This document shows, piece by piece, positions 36,461 to 47,865 of a stretch of DNA of 64,000 bases. The stretch is from positions 1 through 64,000 of the forward strand of contig JASANG010001457.1 in assembly GCA_030248215.1 (NCBI GenBank). The letters are read 5' to 3'. The translations under genes were made by a program, and so were the position numbers. The notes below the pieces were generated by a model that saw only the letters and a list, made by a program, of their open reading frames with translations, was not told the DNA's origin and did not search any database. Positions within the stretch are counted from its first letter, which is position 1, and every line of letters begins with the position of its first letter. This DNA comes from Enoplolaimus lenunculus (Eukaryota > Nematoda > Enoplea > Enoplida > Thoracostomopsidae).

Positions 36461-36682
36461 ATACGCTATTTTGTATGCGTTTTTCGTGTTTCAAACAGGC
36501 TCCTGAAAACAGTTTTATGTAAATGGGGCAACTCTAAAATGAATCACTGGTGTTGGCAAATACGATAAAGTAATGATTTAATGCAACTGCTTTTTTTAGA
36601 TTTTGGCAAAATACTATTTTAGCTGTTGTTTAATTTTATAAGATGTCGAATAAAAAATATTGCGAACATTGATAAATCATTT

Positions 36683-36871
36683 GGCCCATGTTACTTTGAG
36701 GAGCGTCCAGGTTTTGGTGGGCCTATAAAATAGTAGGTTTACATTCTAGATTACTTTTTGCTTAGGCTTAGGCTTACACTTTTAGGAACTCGTTTTTGCA
36801 ACGCTTAGTCTTAGGCTTAGGCTTATGAATACGCTTAATCTACTTTTACGCCCCTAAAAGTAACATTGGCC
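36683..36871. mobile_element. hAT-type MITE with telomere-like core, perfect 8-bp target duplication
   Basis: The element runs from GGCCCATGTTACTTTGAGG to CTAAAAGTAACATTGGCC (189 bp) and is flanked by identical AATCATTT at 36675-36682 and 36872-36879. The core reads GCTTAGGCTTAGGCTTACAC and CTTAGTCTTAGGCTTAGGCT, i.e. decayed (TTAGGC)n. Confidence 0.92.
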
Positions 36872-37286
36872 AATCATTTAATAAAAGTGTTACTTATCGT
36901 CCTTGTACAAGCTACAATTTGCAATGCTAAATGTGGTGTCGAATATCAGGAATACAACAAAGTCTGTTCCGGATACAACAGTGACACAAGTTCAACCTTC
37001 GACTTCTGTATATTAAGTTTTTGCAGAATGTTCCAGCAATTTAAGATGTAAAAGTACTCAATGATAAAAGTAAAACATGCTTTGTGGGAATTGTATGAAT
37101 ATGACCACCTTTGAAACGTTCTTTACGTCAAAGACTTTCTCAGTTGTTTTTTGGGTCCTGAATATCAAGCAATGCTCTTTTGTAATTTTAAAACGGAAAC
37201 TCTGCTAACAAAATCATGGCAACGGCCTTGCTATTGGTCCCTTACTAGCAACAGCACAATTTTAGCCACAGCGCAGTGTCCATAAC

Positions 37287-37348
37287 ACTGGTTAGCCTTT
37301 TGATTACTGGTTAGCCTTTTGATTACTGGTTAGCCTTTTGATTACTGG
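37287..37348. repeat. 19-bp tandem repeat, 3 copies
   Basis: ACTGGTTAGCCTTTTGATT is repeated three times without change, followed by the start of a fourth. Confidence 0.95.
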
Positions 37349-38284
37349 ACCGTAGTCAATATTTCATTTCAGGAGGGAATAATGACATCAAATTTTTTTC
37401 AAGCGAGCAAGAAAATTGTATTGGCCTCATCAGGTTATACAGAACCTAAACGTGCCTCGTTGTGCATTTCCGGAAAATTCGTGGCGATATATTCTCTCTT
37501 TGCTCTCGCTTGTACAAGCTCCTCTATGTATATTGTAAATAATCACGGCATATACGGCGGTAAAGTTTGATTAAAATTTTTTTGAAACTGTGTTTACAGT
37601 AATAATTTCCGCCTCGTGTGCTTTTAATTTTGTCGACAGCAATCACGTGCGTGATCTGTAAGTAAAACATATATAAATACCGTTTACAGTTCTAAAATTG
37701 CCCTTTGTTATTGATGTACAAACCAGCTGCAATCGAGCTTTAATTCATAGAACTTTCTGTTATTGGCGTGTGTGCAGGATTTGAATTAAAAACCAGTTCG
37801 CTGGAGCCAAATCTTATATGAATGTCAGTGCTATGGCAACCCTAAGCAATTAAAAAGGGTATTTCGATTTTTTAATACCAAATAAAAGTGTAGTTTACAA
37901 GAAGACATTGGCTGGGTTTCCGAAATACTTCAGTTTTTACTTTAGAGTCATGCTTAAACATTTACTTAAAAGTCGTCGACGTCTAAATACTTTTTGAACG
38001 TAATTAAACAATAAAACACTTAACAGTCAAATTTGAGCCAATAGCATAAAAAGGAAAGCAGTATAAAAGTATTAAATACTTAACTGTTCAAACAAATTTG
38101 AACAAAAAAGCCAAACTTGAGCCATTGACATAACAAGCAAGCAATAATTTTGTGCTGTCTAAAGGATGCACAATGTGCGTACAATTTCAATCTGAACAAA
38201 GTTAATATGCCCGAACTATCAATCTGTAAAACGACAAATTTGGTCAGTGACTATAGCATTTAGTTAATGTAGCGCTCATTTAGA

Positions 38285-38450
38285 AATGATTTAACCCTTT
38301 CTCACATGATTTTGTTCTATTTCACTCGAGACCTACTTTAATGCTAGAATTCAAACCTTGGAGACTGGAGTTAAAGGCGTTTGCCATCCAGCTATTAGTA
38401 GCGTGACCCTCGAGCCGACGGTGCTCTCACATATTTAGATTTTATATTGC
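38285..38450 (-). mobile_element. tRNA-derived SINE, minus strand
   Basis: On the minus strand: ATATGTGAGAGCACCGTCGG, A-box-like TAGCTGGATGGCAAACGC, B-box-like AGGTTTGAATTCTAGCA, then GTAGGTCTCGAGTGAAATAG and an ATCATGTGAGAAAGGG tail, in the same order as the other copies. Confidence 0.7.
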
Positions 38451-38953
38451 GTGTATACGCGTAGGTATTATTATTTGTCATGCACAGTATTGCTTAGCAC
38501 ATACATCAATACGAAGTGCTACTAACAGTAGGGTTTAAGCAACCCAGACATAATTTGATTATATGTAGCAAAATAAGTTACAAACTGTTGACAGGTGACA
38601 CTGCTTCCCCCTAAGGTATTCGACCCGCAGCGGAGATATTTGTCTCTGGCATTAATTGAATTATGCTACAAAAAACACGCTTATTCCATCACATCAATTT
38701 CCTTCCTTCTGCTTATTAGCCAGTTGCTACATGTATTCAGGTAGCCGAATGACAGAAAAAACTCCGAACAGCCGTCGTTATGTACCAGAAATTTCTCACT
38801 TATAAATATGTTATGCCGTCTTGGGATAAAGTTCAAAAAATGTCTTCCTTTGTGTTCTCTGTAATGTGGAAACTAACGACAAGTAGGTCATTGCTGCATA
38901 CTACGAGGCCTAAACCTTTTTGTAAAGAAATGTTTTCACATCATAGCAAAAAC

Positions 38954-39096
38954 GGTCAATGTATAGAACAGGGGCGTAACAGTAGCCTAAGCATATTCCT
39001 AAGCCTAAGCCTAAGCAAAAAATAGTCTGAAGCGTAAGTTTACTCTATTGCAGTCCCACAGAAAAAGTTTCCGCCCCTGTTCTTTTTACGTGGACC
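38954..39096. mobile_element. hAT-type MITE with telomere-like core
   Basis: The ends GGTCAATGTATAGAACAGGG and CGCCCCTGTTCTTTTTACGT are inverted. The core has TTCCTAAGCCTAAGCCTAAG. The flanking 8-mers GCAAAAAC and GAAAAAAG match at 6 of 8. Confidence 0.75.
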
Positions 39097-39523
39097 GAAA
39101 AAAGAATTGTTTTTGCATGAGTGTGTAGTAAATTTGGATTATATGTTGTGCTCGTGTCTAGCCTGTAGCCAGCGGAGGGTGCATAGTCGGTTCTGTCCGC
39201 CAATAAAAGTTTTAGCTTTGCTTGTAATGTCACGTCACATCCTCGTATGCCCTCCCGGAAAATTTAGACACACTTTTTTAGCATGTTCAGCTGGATACAG
39301 CCCTGGCTATTGTCAATACGTACTGCTGAGCTAACACTATATAATATGTGGTAAGTTGCGTAGGCGTAGTAAAGAACCTTCACTATATCGAACCAAATTC
39401 TTCAAAATTAGTTAAAATAGAAGTTAAACTTAAATGTTTAAAGCGCGGTTTTGTTTGAGGTGAACATTTTCGAAATTTACAAAAGTCCGTGATACTCTGA
39501 ATGACGTCCGTTTTACCAGCGGG

Positions 39524-39968
39524 ACAGGGTGACGCTATACTTTTTAAAATCTTTTGCTTTCCGGCGCCGTCTGTCGCCGCATCATCGCCTGACGAACGGT
39601 GACGCTCAGTGGCAGTCGGCAATGGACGGCGCGGCAGGACAAGTATTGCTTCGCCTTAAGGTTTGCGCTATACTCGCCGTGCGCTGCTGCGGCGCGGTAA
39701 AAATTTTGCTGCAAGCCGCCGAACGGCGCCGGGCGCAGGCGCCGTGGCGCTGTAAAACTTTTTATTAAAAATTACCGAACGCCGCCGAGCACCAGCGTCC
39801 GTTGGCGCATGGCGGCGTCCGTTGGCGCATGGCGGCGTCCGTTGGCGCATGGCGGCGTCCGTTGGCGCATGGCGGCGTGCGGCGGTGCACGGCGGCGAGC
39901 ATCGGTGCGCAACGTCTTGCGGCGGTGCGCGGCGGCGTTCGGCTCAATAAATTATAGCGCAACCCTAA
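39524..39968. mobile_element. GC-rich element with AGGGTTGCGCTATA ends
   Basis: The left end AGGGTGACGCTATAC and the right end TATAGCGCAACCCT are inverted. The interior is far more GC-rich than its surroundings and full of GGCGCCG and GCGGCG words. A second copy of the end, in the opposite sense to this right end, is at 41627. Apparent reading frames inside are Ala/Arg-rich repeat artefacts. Confidence 0.6.
39797..39876. repeat. 20-bp tandem repeat, 4 copies
   Basis: GTCCGTTGGCGCATGGCGGC occurs four times in a row, followed by degenerate GCGGCGGTGC units. Confidence 0.95.
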
Positions 39969-40148
39969 GTTTTTCGTTAGGAATATGCTTTAGGCTTTGG
40001 TTACACAACCAAACGCTACGTATGGTGCTTGTATTTATAAACGTAGATTGATATTATTTACAAGCAATAGGCTATTATTTTAAGTTTTTAATTTAAAAAA
40101 TTTTAGCTCAACATTAACCATACAGATCGCCGTAGTATTGCAATTATA

Positions 40149-41061
40149 ATGACGAATCTAACGATGCCAAAAACTTCACATTTTCATCCGACCACTTCGC
40201 CGCTATCACAGTCATCGAATGAAACACAAGAAAATGATTGTAGCCAAACTGCTGTTATTGACAATTTTGCCCAGAATACGGCTGATACAAAAGTAGCTTA
40301 GAGATGCGGATTCGGGGCGGAAGGGTCATTGGGAGCCTTAAGACCATTTTCGTATATTTTTGCATCCATCCTGGAGTAGTGAAAAATATAAACATCATTC
40401 GCTATTTTAAACCCAAAATATCTTGCATATTTATTTTAATATATGTGGTGGATCTCAGTACGTGTCAATTCCTCTTGTATTACAATTTTCCACTAAAATA
40501 ATCCCTTTCGTACGCAATCTCAACCTCAAATTTGAGCTTTTGTACAATCTTGTCCCCAACGCGTACGCGAGATTTTCCATGAAATTCCGTTCGTGTTTAT
40601 TTTAGGCAACTAATATGCAATCAAAACAAAGCAGACAGTCAAGCGCTAAGACAGTGTCTGGCCGTTCGTCGAATTTATCGCGTCAAACTAAAGAAATCTA
40701 TCCGATTACGCTCACACGGCAACTTGCATTTGAGCTTGACTCAAACGCCGGCGAACGGCTCCCAGACGGCACCGTCGATAGTCAGTTTGGTCAATTTGTT
40801 CGCCGCGCATGCTCAAATCTACTCGCGGTAGTAATATTCGCAGCAATAATAACGTTTGTTAGCATCGAAATATACTTTTGGATTAAAACTTCAGAAATAC
40901 AATCAAACTTGCGTTCGCAGTATTATAAATTTTGCACTTGTACCACTGGATATCGACCAAAGTGTAACTGTAGCAGTGATTTTGCCGAAGAATATGTACC
41001 GCCGACACCGCCTGCTGTGTATCCGGGTTTAATTTTCAATATGAATTTAACCAGTCCGTGA
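40149..41061 (+). CDS. Small single-pass membrane protein, unknown family
   Basis: Proposed exons are 40149-40292 and 40606-41061, phase 0, 199 residues; the acceptor TTTATTTTAG is good and the donor AAA-GTAGCT is weak. The downstream exon alone also gives a 148-residue frame from ATG 40615. The N-terminal part is Ser/Thr/Gln-rich and lacks a signal peptide. A hydrophobic helix NLLAVVIFAAIITFVSIEIYF (near residues 115-135 in the long form) precedes a short Cys-containing segment (FCTCTTGYRPKCNC) and a Pro-rich stretch (VPPTPPAVYPG). The likely topology is cytoplasmic N-terminus with an extracellular or lumenal C-terminus. I do not recognise the family, and the true start is uncertain. Confidence 0.5.
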
Positions 41062-41188
41062 CTGAAATCGCAAAAAAACAAAAATCTGCAATTACGGCGG
41101 GTGGCGCCGCCATTCTTATGAACATCTTCACAAACACCTGGCACAAATAATTTAGCCGAAACGTTAAAAAACTAATCATAAGAAGGTT

Positions 41189-41364
41189 GGCCAATGTTAC
41201 TTTAAATGGCGAACAGTAGATTAAGCATATTCCTAAGCCTGAGCCTAAGCGTTGCAAAAATGTGTTCCTAAGCATAAGCCTAAGCAAAAATGTAATGTAG
41301 AATCTAAACCTACTCTTTTATGGACCCACCAGAAACATGGACGCCTCTTAAAGTAACATGGGCC
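41189..41364. mobile_element. hAT-type MITE with telomere-like core, near-perfect 8-bp target duplication
   Basis: The ends are GGCCAATGTTACTTTAAATG and CTCTTAAAGTAACATGGGCC. The flanks are AGAAGGTT (41181-41188) and AGAAGGCT (41365-41372). The core is TTCCTAAGCCTGAGCCTAAG and CCTAAGCATAAGCCTAAGC, i.e. (CCTAAG)n, in the opposite sense to the copy at 36683. Confidence 0.9.
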
Positions 41365-41624
41365 AGAAGGCTTGTAGTCAATTCTATAAGTCTTCGTGTA
41401 CCCTTTAATTTTTAGATACAGGCCATAAACACGGGCCACTTACCAGAGGAAGGTTAGGGAAGACAGCCTGTGCGTTGCATAGCATATTCTGACTTTGAAG
41501 TGTTGTGGTCTATTAAATTTAGACTTGCTTAGGCAAAAGTCTTAATAAACATTTGATATACCAGGAATCCAGCACTTTATGAGAGTTGCACATTCGTGCA
41601 ACTGTGTTGACTAGTTACTTTATT

Positions 41625-41865
41625 GTTAGGGTTGCGCTATACTTGACGTACGGCGCCGTCCGCAACCGTGCGTTACCCATACGGCGCGTTTCGTCACAGT
41701 CCGTTAGCTTGTTCAGCATCGGACACGAGTTGTGTTTATTACAGCACTGGATACCATTTTGTCTACTTTCATTACCAATCTACGACAATTCGTTGCCCGA
41801 CTATTTGTCGCCCAACAGTATCCTAAACTCTTTTAATCTATAATCGTAAGCGTAATCCTAAGCCT
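41625..41865. mobile_element. Partial copy of the AGGGTTGCGCTATA element
   Basis: TTAGGGTTGCGCTATACTTG and GTACGGCGCCGTCCGC match the reverse complement and interior of the 39524-39968 element. The right end is not clear; CCTAAGCCTAAGCCTAAGC telomere-like units follow at 41850-41877. Confidence 0.5.
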
Positions 41866-42034
41866 AAGCCTAAGCATAACAATTGCCGACGAATTGTCAA
41901 CTCGATGAAATTTCGAATTACATGCTATGAGTCGACGAGTTGTCAGGCGACGAATTGTCGTAATACCAATACCAGTTATCACATATGGATCGCATCTTCG
42001 CATGTCAGTGTCATGCTGAATCAGAGCTGCACGC

Positions 42035-42365
42035 TACCCGCGCTAAACGGGTGCGGGTAAGATAATTTTAACGCGTGTTACCTGCGCGTAAAGAAACTTA
42101 AAGCGCGGGTGAAAATCCGTGATTCTTTACCCGCCTAAATTTTTTCAAAAAACAACAAACAGCGATTTAAAGAACACATCTAGTAGTAAATCGAGTGACT
42201 AAACATCTATACTGAAATTACACAATTGTATTGAACACAGAAGAAAAAAGGGCGGGCAAAATCTGGTAGTGGGTAATGTAATGTTACGCGGGTATACTCG
42301 AGGGTAAAAAAATAAAATTAGTTTCCGCGGGTAAAGCGCAGCGCGGGTAAAAAAACTTTACCCAC
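42035..42365. mobile_element. GCGCGGGTAAA element
   Basis: GCGGGTAAGATAATTTTAAC, AAAGCGCGGGTGAAAATCC, and near the other end CCGCGGGTAAAGCGCAGCGC and TTTACCCACTTACGCC. Words of the form GCGCGGGTA occur in both senses. It belongs to the family at 28330 and 32745. Confidence 0.5.
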
Positions 42366-43152
42366 TTACGCCTCTGTACTGCATTTCTATTAAGTTTACA
42401 CTATTGCAGTCCCACAGAAAAACGTTCCGCCCCTGATCTTTATACATGGGCCGATACTTTTAATTTCACAGTATTTTCAGTTAAATTGAGCTGAATTTTA
42501 TTGCATACCATTGAAGAAATAGAGACTCTATTGTGTAACCAAGGAGTTGTTGCGATTAATACTGAACGTACCAAAGAAACAGGCTAATAAAGACTAAATA
42601 GAGGCTCTACAGGATAATATATATATTCTTTTCGTATGTGAGGCAGGCACGTAGCCAGCTCACTTTGCTAGGGGGGCGGGGCTAAATCTGTCGGATTTTA
42701 GCTTGTCTATTTAATATTAAAGATTTTGTACCGTCAGGATTATAGGATCAGTTTTGATGACTCGACAGCAGTGTGTCTACGGTAGTCACCGCTTATTGTG
42801 GCGCACATAACGAAACTGAGGCATTTGCAAATGCGAAACAAACTTATTCACACAGTTGTACCAGAGTGTGATACAGAATATGTGACAGCAACAAATATGA
42901 ACATTGATTTTCTGGGCCCATACTCTCAAATGCGGATCTCAAAATTGGTACAGAAGTACGCCAAATCAAATATGAAAAATGTGCTCAATTTCGAACCGTA
43001 CCATACAATGGTTTGTAAAGTTACTAAACCTATCACCAACTTATAGTAGGTGTTGAGAATACGGGCCCTAGTCAAGAGTTGACATGTTTACTAAACTAGC
43101 AGTGAGTGCTAGGAAACCCAATTAAGTAATAGGGGTAGAGCATTGACACATA

Positions 43153-43158
43153 TTTATT
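43153..43158 (-). terminator. AATAAA polyadenylation signal, sulfotransferase A
   Basis: TTTATT on the plus strand reads AATAAA on the gene strand, 8 bp after the stop codon of the first sulfotransferase-like gene. Confidence 0.5.
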
Positions 43159-43165
43159 TGACTGA

Positions 43166-46100
43166 CTATAATTGTTTATATGAGGAATTGTCTGAATAAA
43201 ATGTCCACGGTCGGTTCTTTAGCGAAAAACAAAGCGGTATTTTGTCTTGTTCACTGCTGCTTAAATTATCACAAAGATGTTTTGCTTGTTGATGCATTGG
43301 GAAACCGAAATGTATATAATCAATGTAGTATGTTGTGAAAATAACGTTAAACAGTGTTAAATTTGAAAATATTTCATTTGTGTATCTTTCAGTCTTTTGA
43401 GAGCCGCTAACATGACTTGCAGATACGTTCATGAACGGAAGCGCCCTAAAATGATAAAGATTTAAACTTCTTATTAAAGATCTATTGTGCTTATACATAC
43501 AGCACCTATCACCAGGTAATAGGTCTTCAAACTGACGAACTTGTGCGGTTGCGGATCGCAAGTTTAGCGCAGAAGGAAAGCAAATCAAATGAGAACAGTG
43601 TATGAGAATTCGAGGATCACCATCCGTTTATCTCATACCAAAAACACAATGCTGGAGCTAGTACCCAGTTGCCCATACCAGGGGGCGTCTCGGCCTGTTA
43701 GAGGCGCTCACTACGATTGACCCAACGAATGTTTACTTACACCACTAAAAGTCAAACCAAATACTGTCCATTTCACAACATTGAGAGGCTTTTAAACGTA
43801 TTCAATCTATAGTAGAACACAATTTTTTCGACGTAATTTAAAGCATTGAATACGTTTTATATTGTAACCATGATCTCAGTAGACGGCACGGGGCCTTGGA
43901 GAACCATAAAGAGTCTGGGTGGGGCCTCGTTTGATCGTATGGGCGAATCAGTGAATGAAGTGGGGGGTAGGTCTGGCGAGGCGTAGCCTCGGCACTGAAA
44001 AACTGACTGAATCTATGCATATTCTGTTAAAAAGAACGAAAATTTAAAAACAATAGCCTAGAAGGTTAAAGCTGCGTTTGTTGTAAATACTTGCCAAGCG
44101 ATTAGGCGCGCGGTCAGGATTTCATGTCGAGAGGATTACGCGAAAACCTGAAAAAGTACGTTTTTCGTTCGTTCAGAAATTTGTGGGTTTGATTGTTATG
44201 GGAGAATGGTGGATATAAAGTCATCAATCTCTAGAATCAATATAACATAGCCCAAGCCGTGATTCAGCGCAGTACTGTATTAAACCGGTCTGAAGTGGAA
44301 TTAAAGCTTGGGCTAGCACAACTCGAAATTGGAATGAATTGCGGCTTGGGTTACGACATATCTTCCCTTGGCAAATGATGTCAGCCTACAATTTACGCTG
44401 GCCCGTTGCCAGCAGAAGATATGCTATGGGAGGTAACGGGCAAAACAATTTTAAGACAGGCATGCGGTTGGTTTCACAAGAATTAGCGGGGGTTAAAACA
44501 TTTCTATGTGCGATCAAAATTTTTCCAGAGGGATAAGCCACCCTGGCCAACGTTTGGCCACGAGCGCAATCAATCTTACCTCGAACTGCCCCAACCCGTT
44601 CGCGTTAACCGTTTCGTGATTCCATATTTTTCCATCAGTTGTCGACTGGCTTCTTTGAAGTTTTCGGTTTTATTATAGTACATCACAGTATAATCATTAA
44701 GATGTTGTTGAAAATCACAAAACCAATACTGTGGATAGAAATGATTTTTTGACTGATCTGCAGTTTCGGGTAGCGAATGATTACGCGATGACGCGATTAA
44801 AAAGCGTTGATTTTGCGTCGCAAAGCATCCAATTGAACCGACTGCACAAAAGTGACACGTGTATACGTCACGATTGATACATTTGTCAATATATCCGGAA
44901 ATAAATCTGGTTATCGGGTCTCGTAGCAGTAAAAACCGATGCCATGACTTTGATTTCCACATATTCAGTGTCCTAGAATAAAGTGCAATTAGTATTAATG
45001 AAACTGAAAAAAGCAGAAGCTTATACAAGCAGAGTGATGGGATATAAACCGTCCTGAAATTTCTGAACATACAAGAAAAATTAGGTTTTAACTGCAGTAA
45101 ACGCAAACACTGCATCGGTTGATAAAAAGTAGTACCATTGTGCCGAGAGAACGATAGAGGTGATTCATCACAGCTCGAAGTTTTTAGGGGGACAATATGA
45201 CACTTTTAATAGGCTGCAACTATTTACATCAATTTTCTCCCGTATAAAATTTTTTGGTGATAAAATGATAAAATCCCTACCTTACAATTTTTGCGTTTCA
45301 GACTATTTGACAACCCGCCCGACCCAGTCAGAAATTATGGGGATCCGCCTCTGGTTACAATACCTATTATACGTGACAAGTTTTTGCGGAGACAAGGTAA
45401 AACAGTTAGTCCGTTTCTCGCGAAAGCGGTATAAAAGGCTTAAAAATTAAAGATTTTCGTTAACCACATATGTTTAGTCATTTATTATGTTCTTTCCTGT
45501 GACTTTCAAATTTCAAAACTACTCCATTAGTAGTACTGAACGGGCTTTTTACTGCTGAATGCAACAAAAGATTCAAAATAGCGAAGCAATAGGTCGATTT
45601 CTGCGTAAGCCAAAGACAGACTTTCGGTTATACCGTGGATTGCACTCTTGACGAATTATCACTTGTAGATAACAGATATGGCGAAGCTGCTGGGAACATA
45701 TTACGTATACTCAAGGATTTGACCATAAGACGTATGCTGTAGCCTGACCTCAACCTAAACATGATTCCAATTTTAATCTTGAGCCTAAGCTTAAACATAA
45801 ACCTAAACCAAAGCCTCACGGTTTCTACGACCCCCACACTCTGTGTCTAGCTAATGGCCATTCTGCTGTTAACATGGACCAGGTGCTACCTACTCAGACA
45901 TCCGTCACATAAGTGACTAAACATTTGCGGTTATATTAAGTAAAAATGTTAGTATTGTAAAAGATATTGAAAAACAATAAGTAAAAATGTTAGTATTGTA
46001 AAAGATATTGAAAAACAATAAGTAAAAATGTTAGTATTGTAAAAGATATTGAAAAACAATAAGTAAAAATGTTAGTATTGTAAAAGATATTGAAAAACAA

Positions 46101-47865
46101 TAAGTAAAAATGTTAGTATTGTAAAAGATATTGAAAAGCAATAAGTAAAAATGTTAGTATTGTAAAAGATATTGAAAAACAATAAGTAAAAATGTTAGTA
46201 TTGTAAAAGATATTAAAAACAATAAGTAAAAATGTTAATATTGTAAAAGATATTGAAAAACAATAAGTAAAAATGTTAGTATTGTAAAAGATATTGAAAA
46301 ACAATAAGTAAAAATGTTAGTATTGTAAAAGATATTAAAAACAATAAGTAAAAATGTTAATATTGTAAAAGATATTGAAAAACAATAAGTAAAAATGTTA
46401 GTATTGTAAAAGATATTGAAAAGCAATAAGTAAAAATGTTAGTATTGTAAAAGATATTGAAAAACAATAAGTAAAAATGTTAGTATTGTAAAAGATATTG
46501 AAAACAATACACAGCACCGAAATTAACCTTTCATCTATCGGATTTTGAGGTAATCGATCTTCAACATTTATACATGCGGGCATAAAATGAATGTACCAAA
46601 CGTTGGTTGTAATCAAATTAAGCCAATAATCGCTAATGTTCCTCAGGATTGCGCGGCACAACAGTGCTTAAATTTATGTTGGTAACTGATGTTTGTCTCA
46701 CATGAATAGTTTGCGCAAGATTTAAATTCAAGTCAAGACAGACTGAGCTAAGTTGATCCCAGTATACTCAATGTGAGACGGGGTTACGAATTTACGCAGT
46801 AGTCGCAATAATTTTCATGTGAGGGACGACGAAAAGTGCAATTTCATTCTGGACTACGTATATACAAAATTTATAATCAATATTTTCAGTCTATAAACTG
46901 AAAATATTGAACAGTGTTGTATTTTCCATGAAGCAATAAATATATTTTACAATTTATTTCATTCAAATTTTTGAATTTGCTTCTGACATACGTATTTTAA
47001 ACATAACTTCATCCGAGTCTTCGTCGATGCGTATATTTAGCAGACTTTTGCTTAGGTTTATATAGCTTTGGCTTTAGGATTAGGGCAAAGGAACGAAACC
47101 TGGACCCGTAGATATACAACAAACATGATCTATTCTGTACATCTCGACGAGCTGAATTCAGCGGTATCAGTTTTATGGCTTCATTACCAACATGGTCTCG
47201 AAATAATAATGAACATGAAACACTCGTAGATTTAAAGAACAAGTATCTATCACTCACATGCTCGTAACACATAACCTATTCCAGTTTTATTCCTTGTACA
47301 AATTTGGTACTCGGTTTACATGTATTTAGCTAAAAAATTGCTTACCGCGAAACTGCGTGTTAGAATTTTTAGGTATTCCGCAAAAAAACACTTTGACATC
47401 AGTGTACATCGTCGGCGGCGGCAAATCAGCTCCAGCAGGAAATAAACCTGGGCTAAACGAGGGCCAAATCATCGAATCCTCTAGCGCATCTGTTTGAAAT
47501 GAAGCTATATCATCATTTGTTAAGTTATCTTTATGGTTGGATGAATTAAACTCTACTAATGTCCCATTTGCTAATTGAATTGCATTAATAATTCTTCCGT
47601 TTTGCAGAACAACTTTACTGATTTTCATTGCTGGCGTGTTTGTTGTTTGCTTTATACCAAGTTCCCTTGCGTTTCGTATGAGTCCATGACTTCCGTATTC
47701 TGAAATCTTGCCACTAATGTCAGCTAAAGGTACCGCTTCTAGAGCTGGAACGAGCTCGTTATCAGTAAAGTTGATATAACATAACAGCACCAAAGGATAC
47801 ATCAAATACGCGGCGATTAACAGTTTTTTCAGATTTAGTCTTGTCTTTTGAGGAAAACGTTCCAT
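43166..47865 (-). CDS. Golgi carbohydrate sulfotransferase-like protein A (Sulfotransfer_2 type)
   Basis: Four exons on the minus strand: 47865-47346, 46666-46528, 44972-44580 and 43445-43166, joined in phases 1, 2 and 2, all GT-AG (443 residues). The N-terminus is a type II anchor (residues about 14-32, LLIAAYLMYPLVLLCY) followed by a stem. The 5' PAPS-binding region is IPKNSNTQFRALL (164-176) and the 3' PAPS motif is LRDPITRFISGY (236-247). A Cys-rich segment (CINRDVYTCHFCAVGSIGC) and HFYPQYWFCDF follow. Known: Sulfotransfer_2 enzymes move sulfate from PAPS to glycans in the Golgi, and nematodes have many divergent members. The substrate cannot be told. The second intron holds a 41-bp minisatellite starting 18 nt after the exon 2 donor. 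The paralogue lies upstream on the same strand. Confidence 0.85.
44245..44361. mobile_element. Short MITE with GCCCAAG termini
   Basis: ACATAGCCCAAGCCGTGATT at the left is inverted at the right as GCGGCTTGGGTTACGACATA. It is related to the larger element at 13139-13396 and sits in intron 3 of sulfotransferase A. Confidence 0.65.
45937..46509. repeat. 41-bp minisatellite, about 14 copies
   Basis: The unit contains TAAGTAAAAATGTTAGTATT and GTAAAAGATATTGAAAAACA. Variants are limited to single-base changes and a one-base deletion. It lies inside intron 2 of sulfotransferase A, against the exon 2 donor. Long minus-strand reading frames here are artefacts. Confidence 0.95.

Larger units (their letters stand above)
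36442..40148. other. intergenic stretch, element-rich
   Basis: It contains the hAT-type MITE at 36683, a 19-bp triple repeat, a minus-strand SINE, a second MITE at 38954 and a GC-rich element at 39524. A hydrophobic frame at 36866-37051 and a weak splice-like frame at 37377 onward were examined but not accepted as genes. Confidence 0.5.
41062..43165. other. intergenic stretch, element-rich
   Basis: It holds a hAT-type MITE at 41189, part of the GC-rich element family at 41625-41865, a GCGCGGGTA element at 42035-42365, a MITE right-end fragment at 42392-42452 (TATTGCAGTCCCACAG...TTATACATGGGCC), a CACGTAGCCAGCTCA fragment near 42648, and a copy of a CACCTATCACCA-type repeat at 42900-43060. No exon is seen. 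Confidence 0.5.

Noticed and set aside
36866-37051. Hydrophobic, Cys-containing frame (LLIVLVQATICNAKCGV) resembling a secreted peptide
   Set aside because: It has no ATG, starts within a MITE end, and no upstream exon or clean donor could be found. It might be a remnant of a secreted-peptide gene interrupted by the MITE, but support is too thin.
37377-37450. Possible terminal exon after TTTCAG (NNDIKFFSSEQENC, then stop)
   Set aside because: The acceptor is fair but no partner exon in matching phase was found.
39529-40051. Ala/Arg-rich frames on both strands
   Set aside because: Artefacts of GC-rich repeat words within an element.
43406-43408. Alternative, shorter exon 4 acceptor (TGTTAG) for sulfotransferase A
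   Set aside because: The upstream TTTTAG at 43446-43448 gives the same 280-nt exon length as the paralogue and a better acceptor.
46113-46661. Minus-strand frames with repeated FNIFYNTNIFTYCFS
   Set aside because: Product of the 41-bp intronic minisatellite. Only the non-repeat part at 46528-46666 is coding, as exon 2 of sulfotransferase A.
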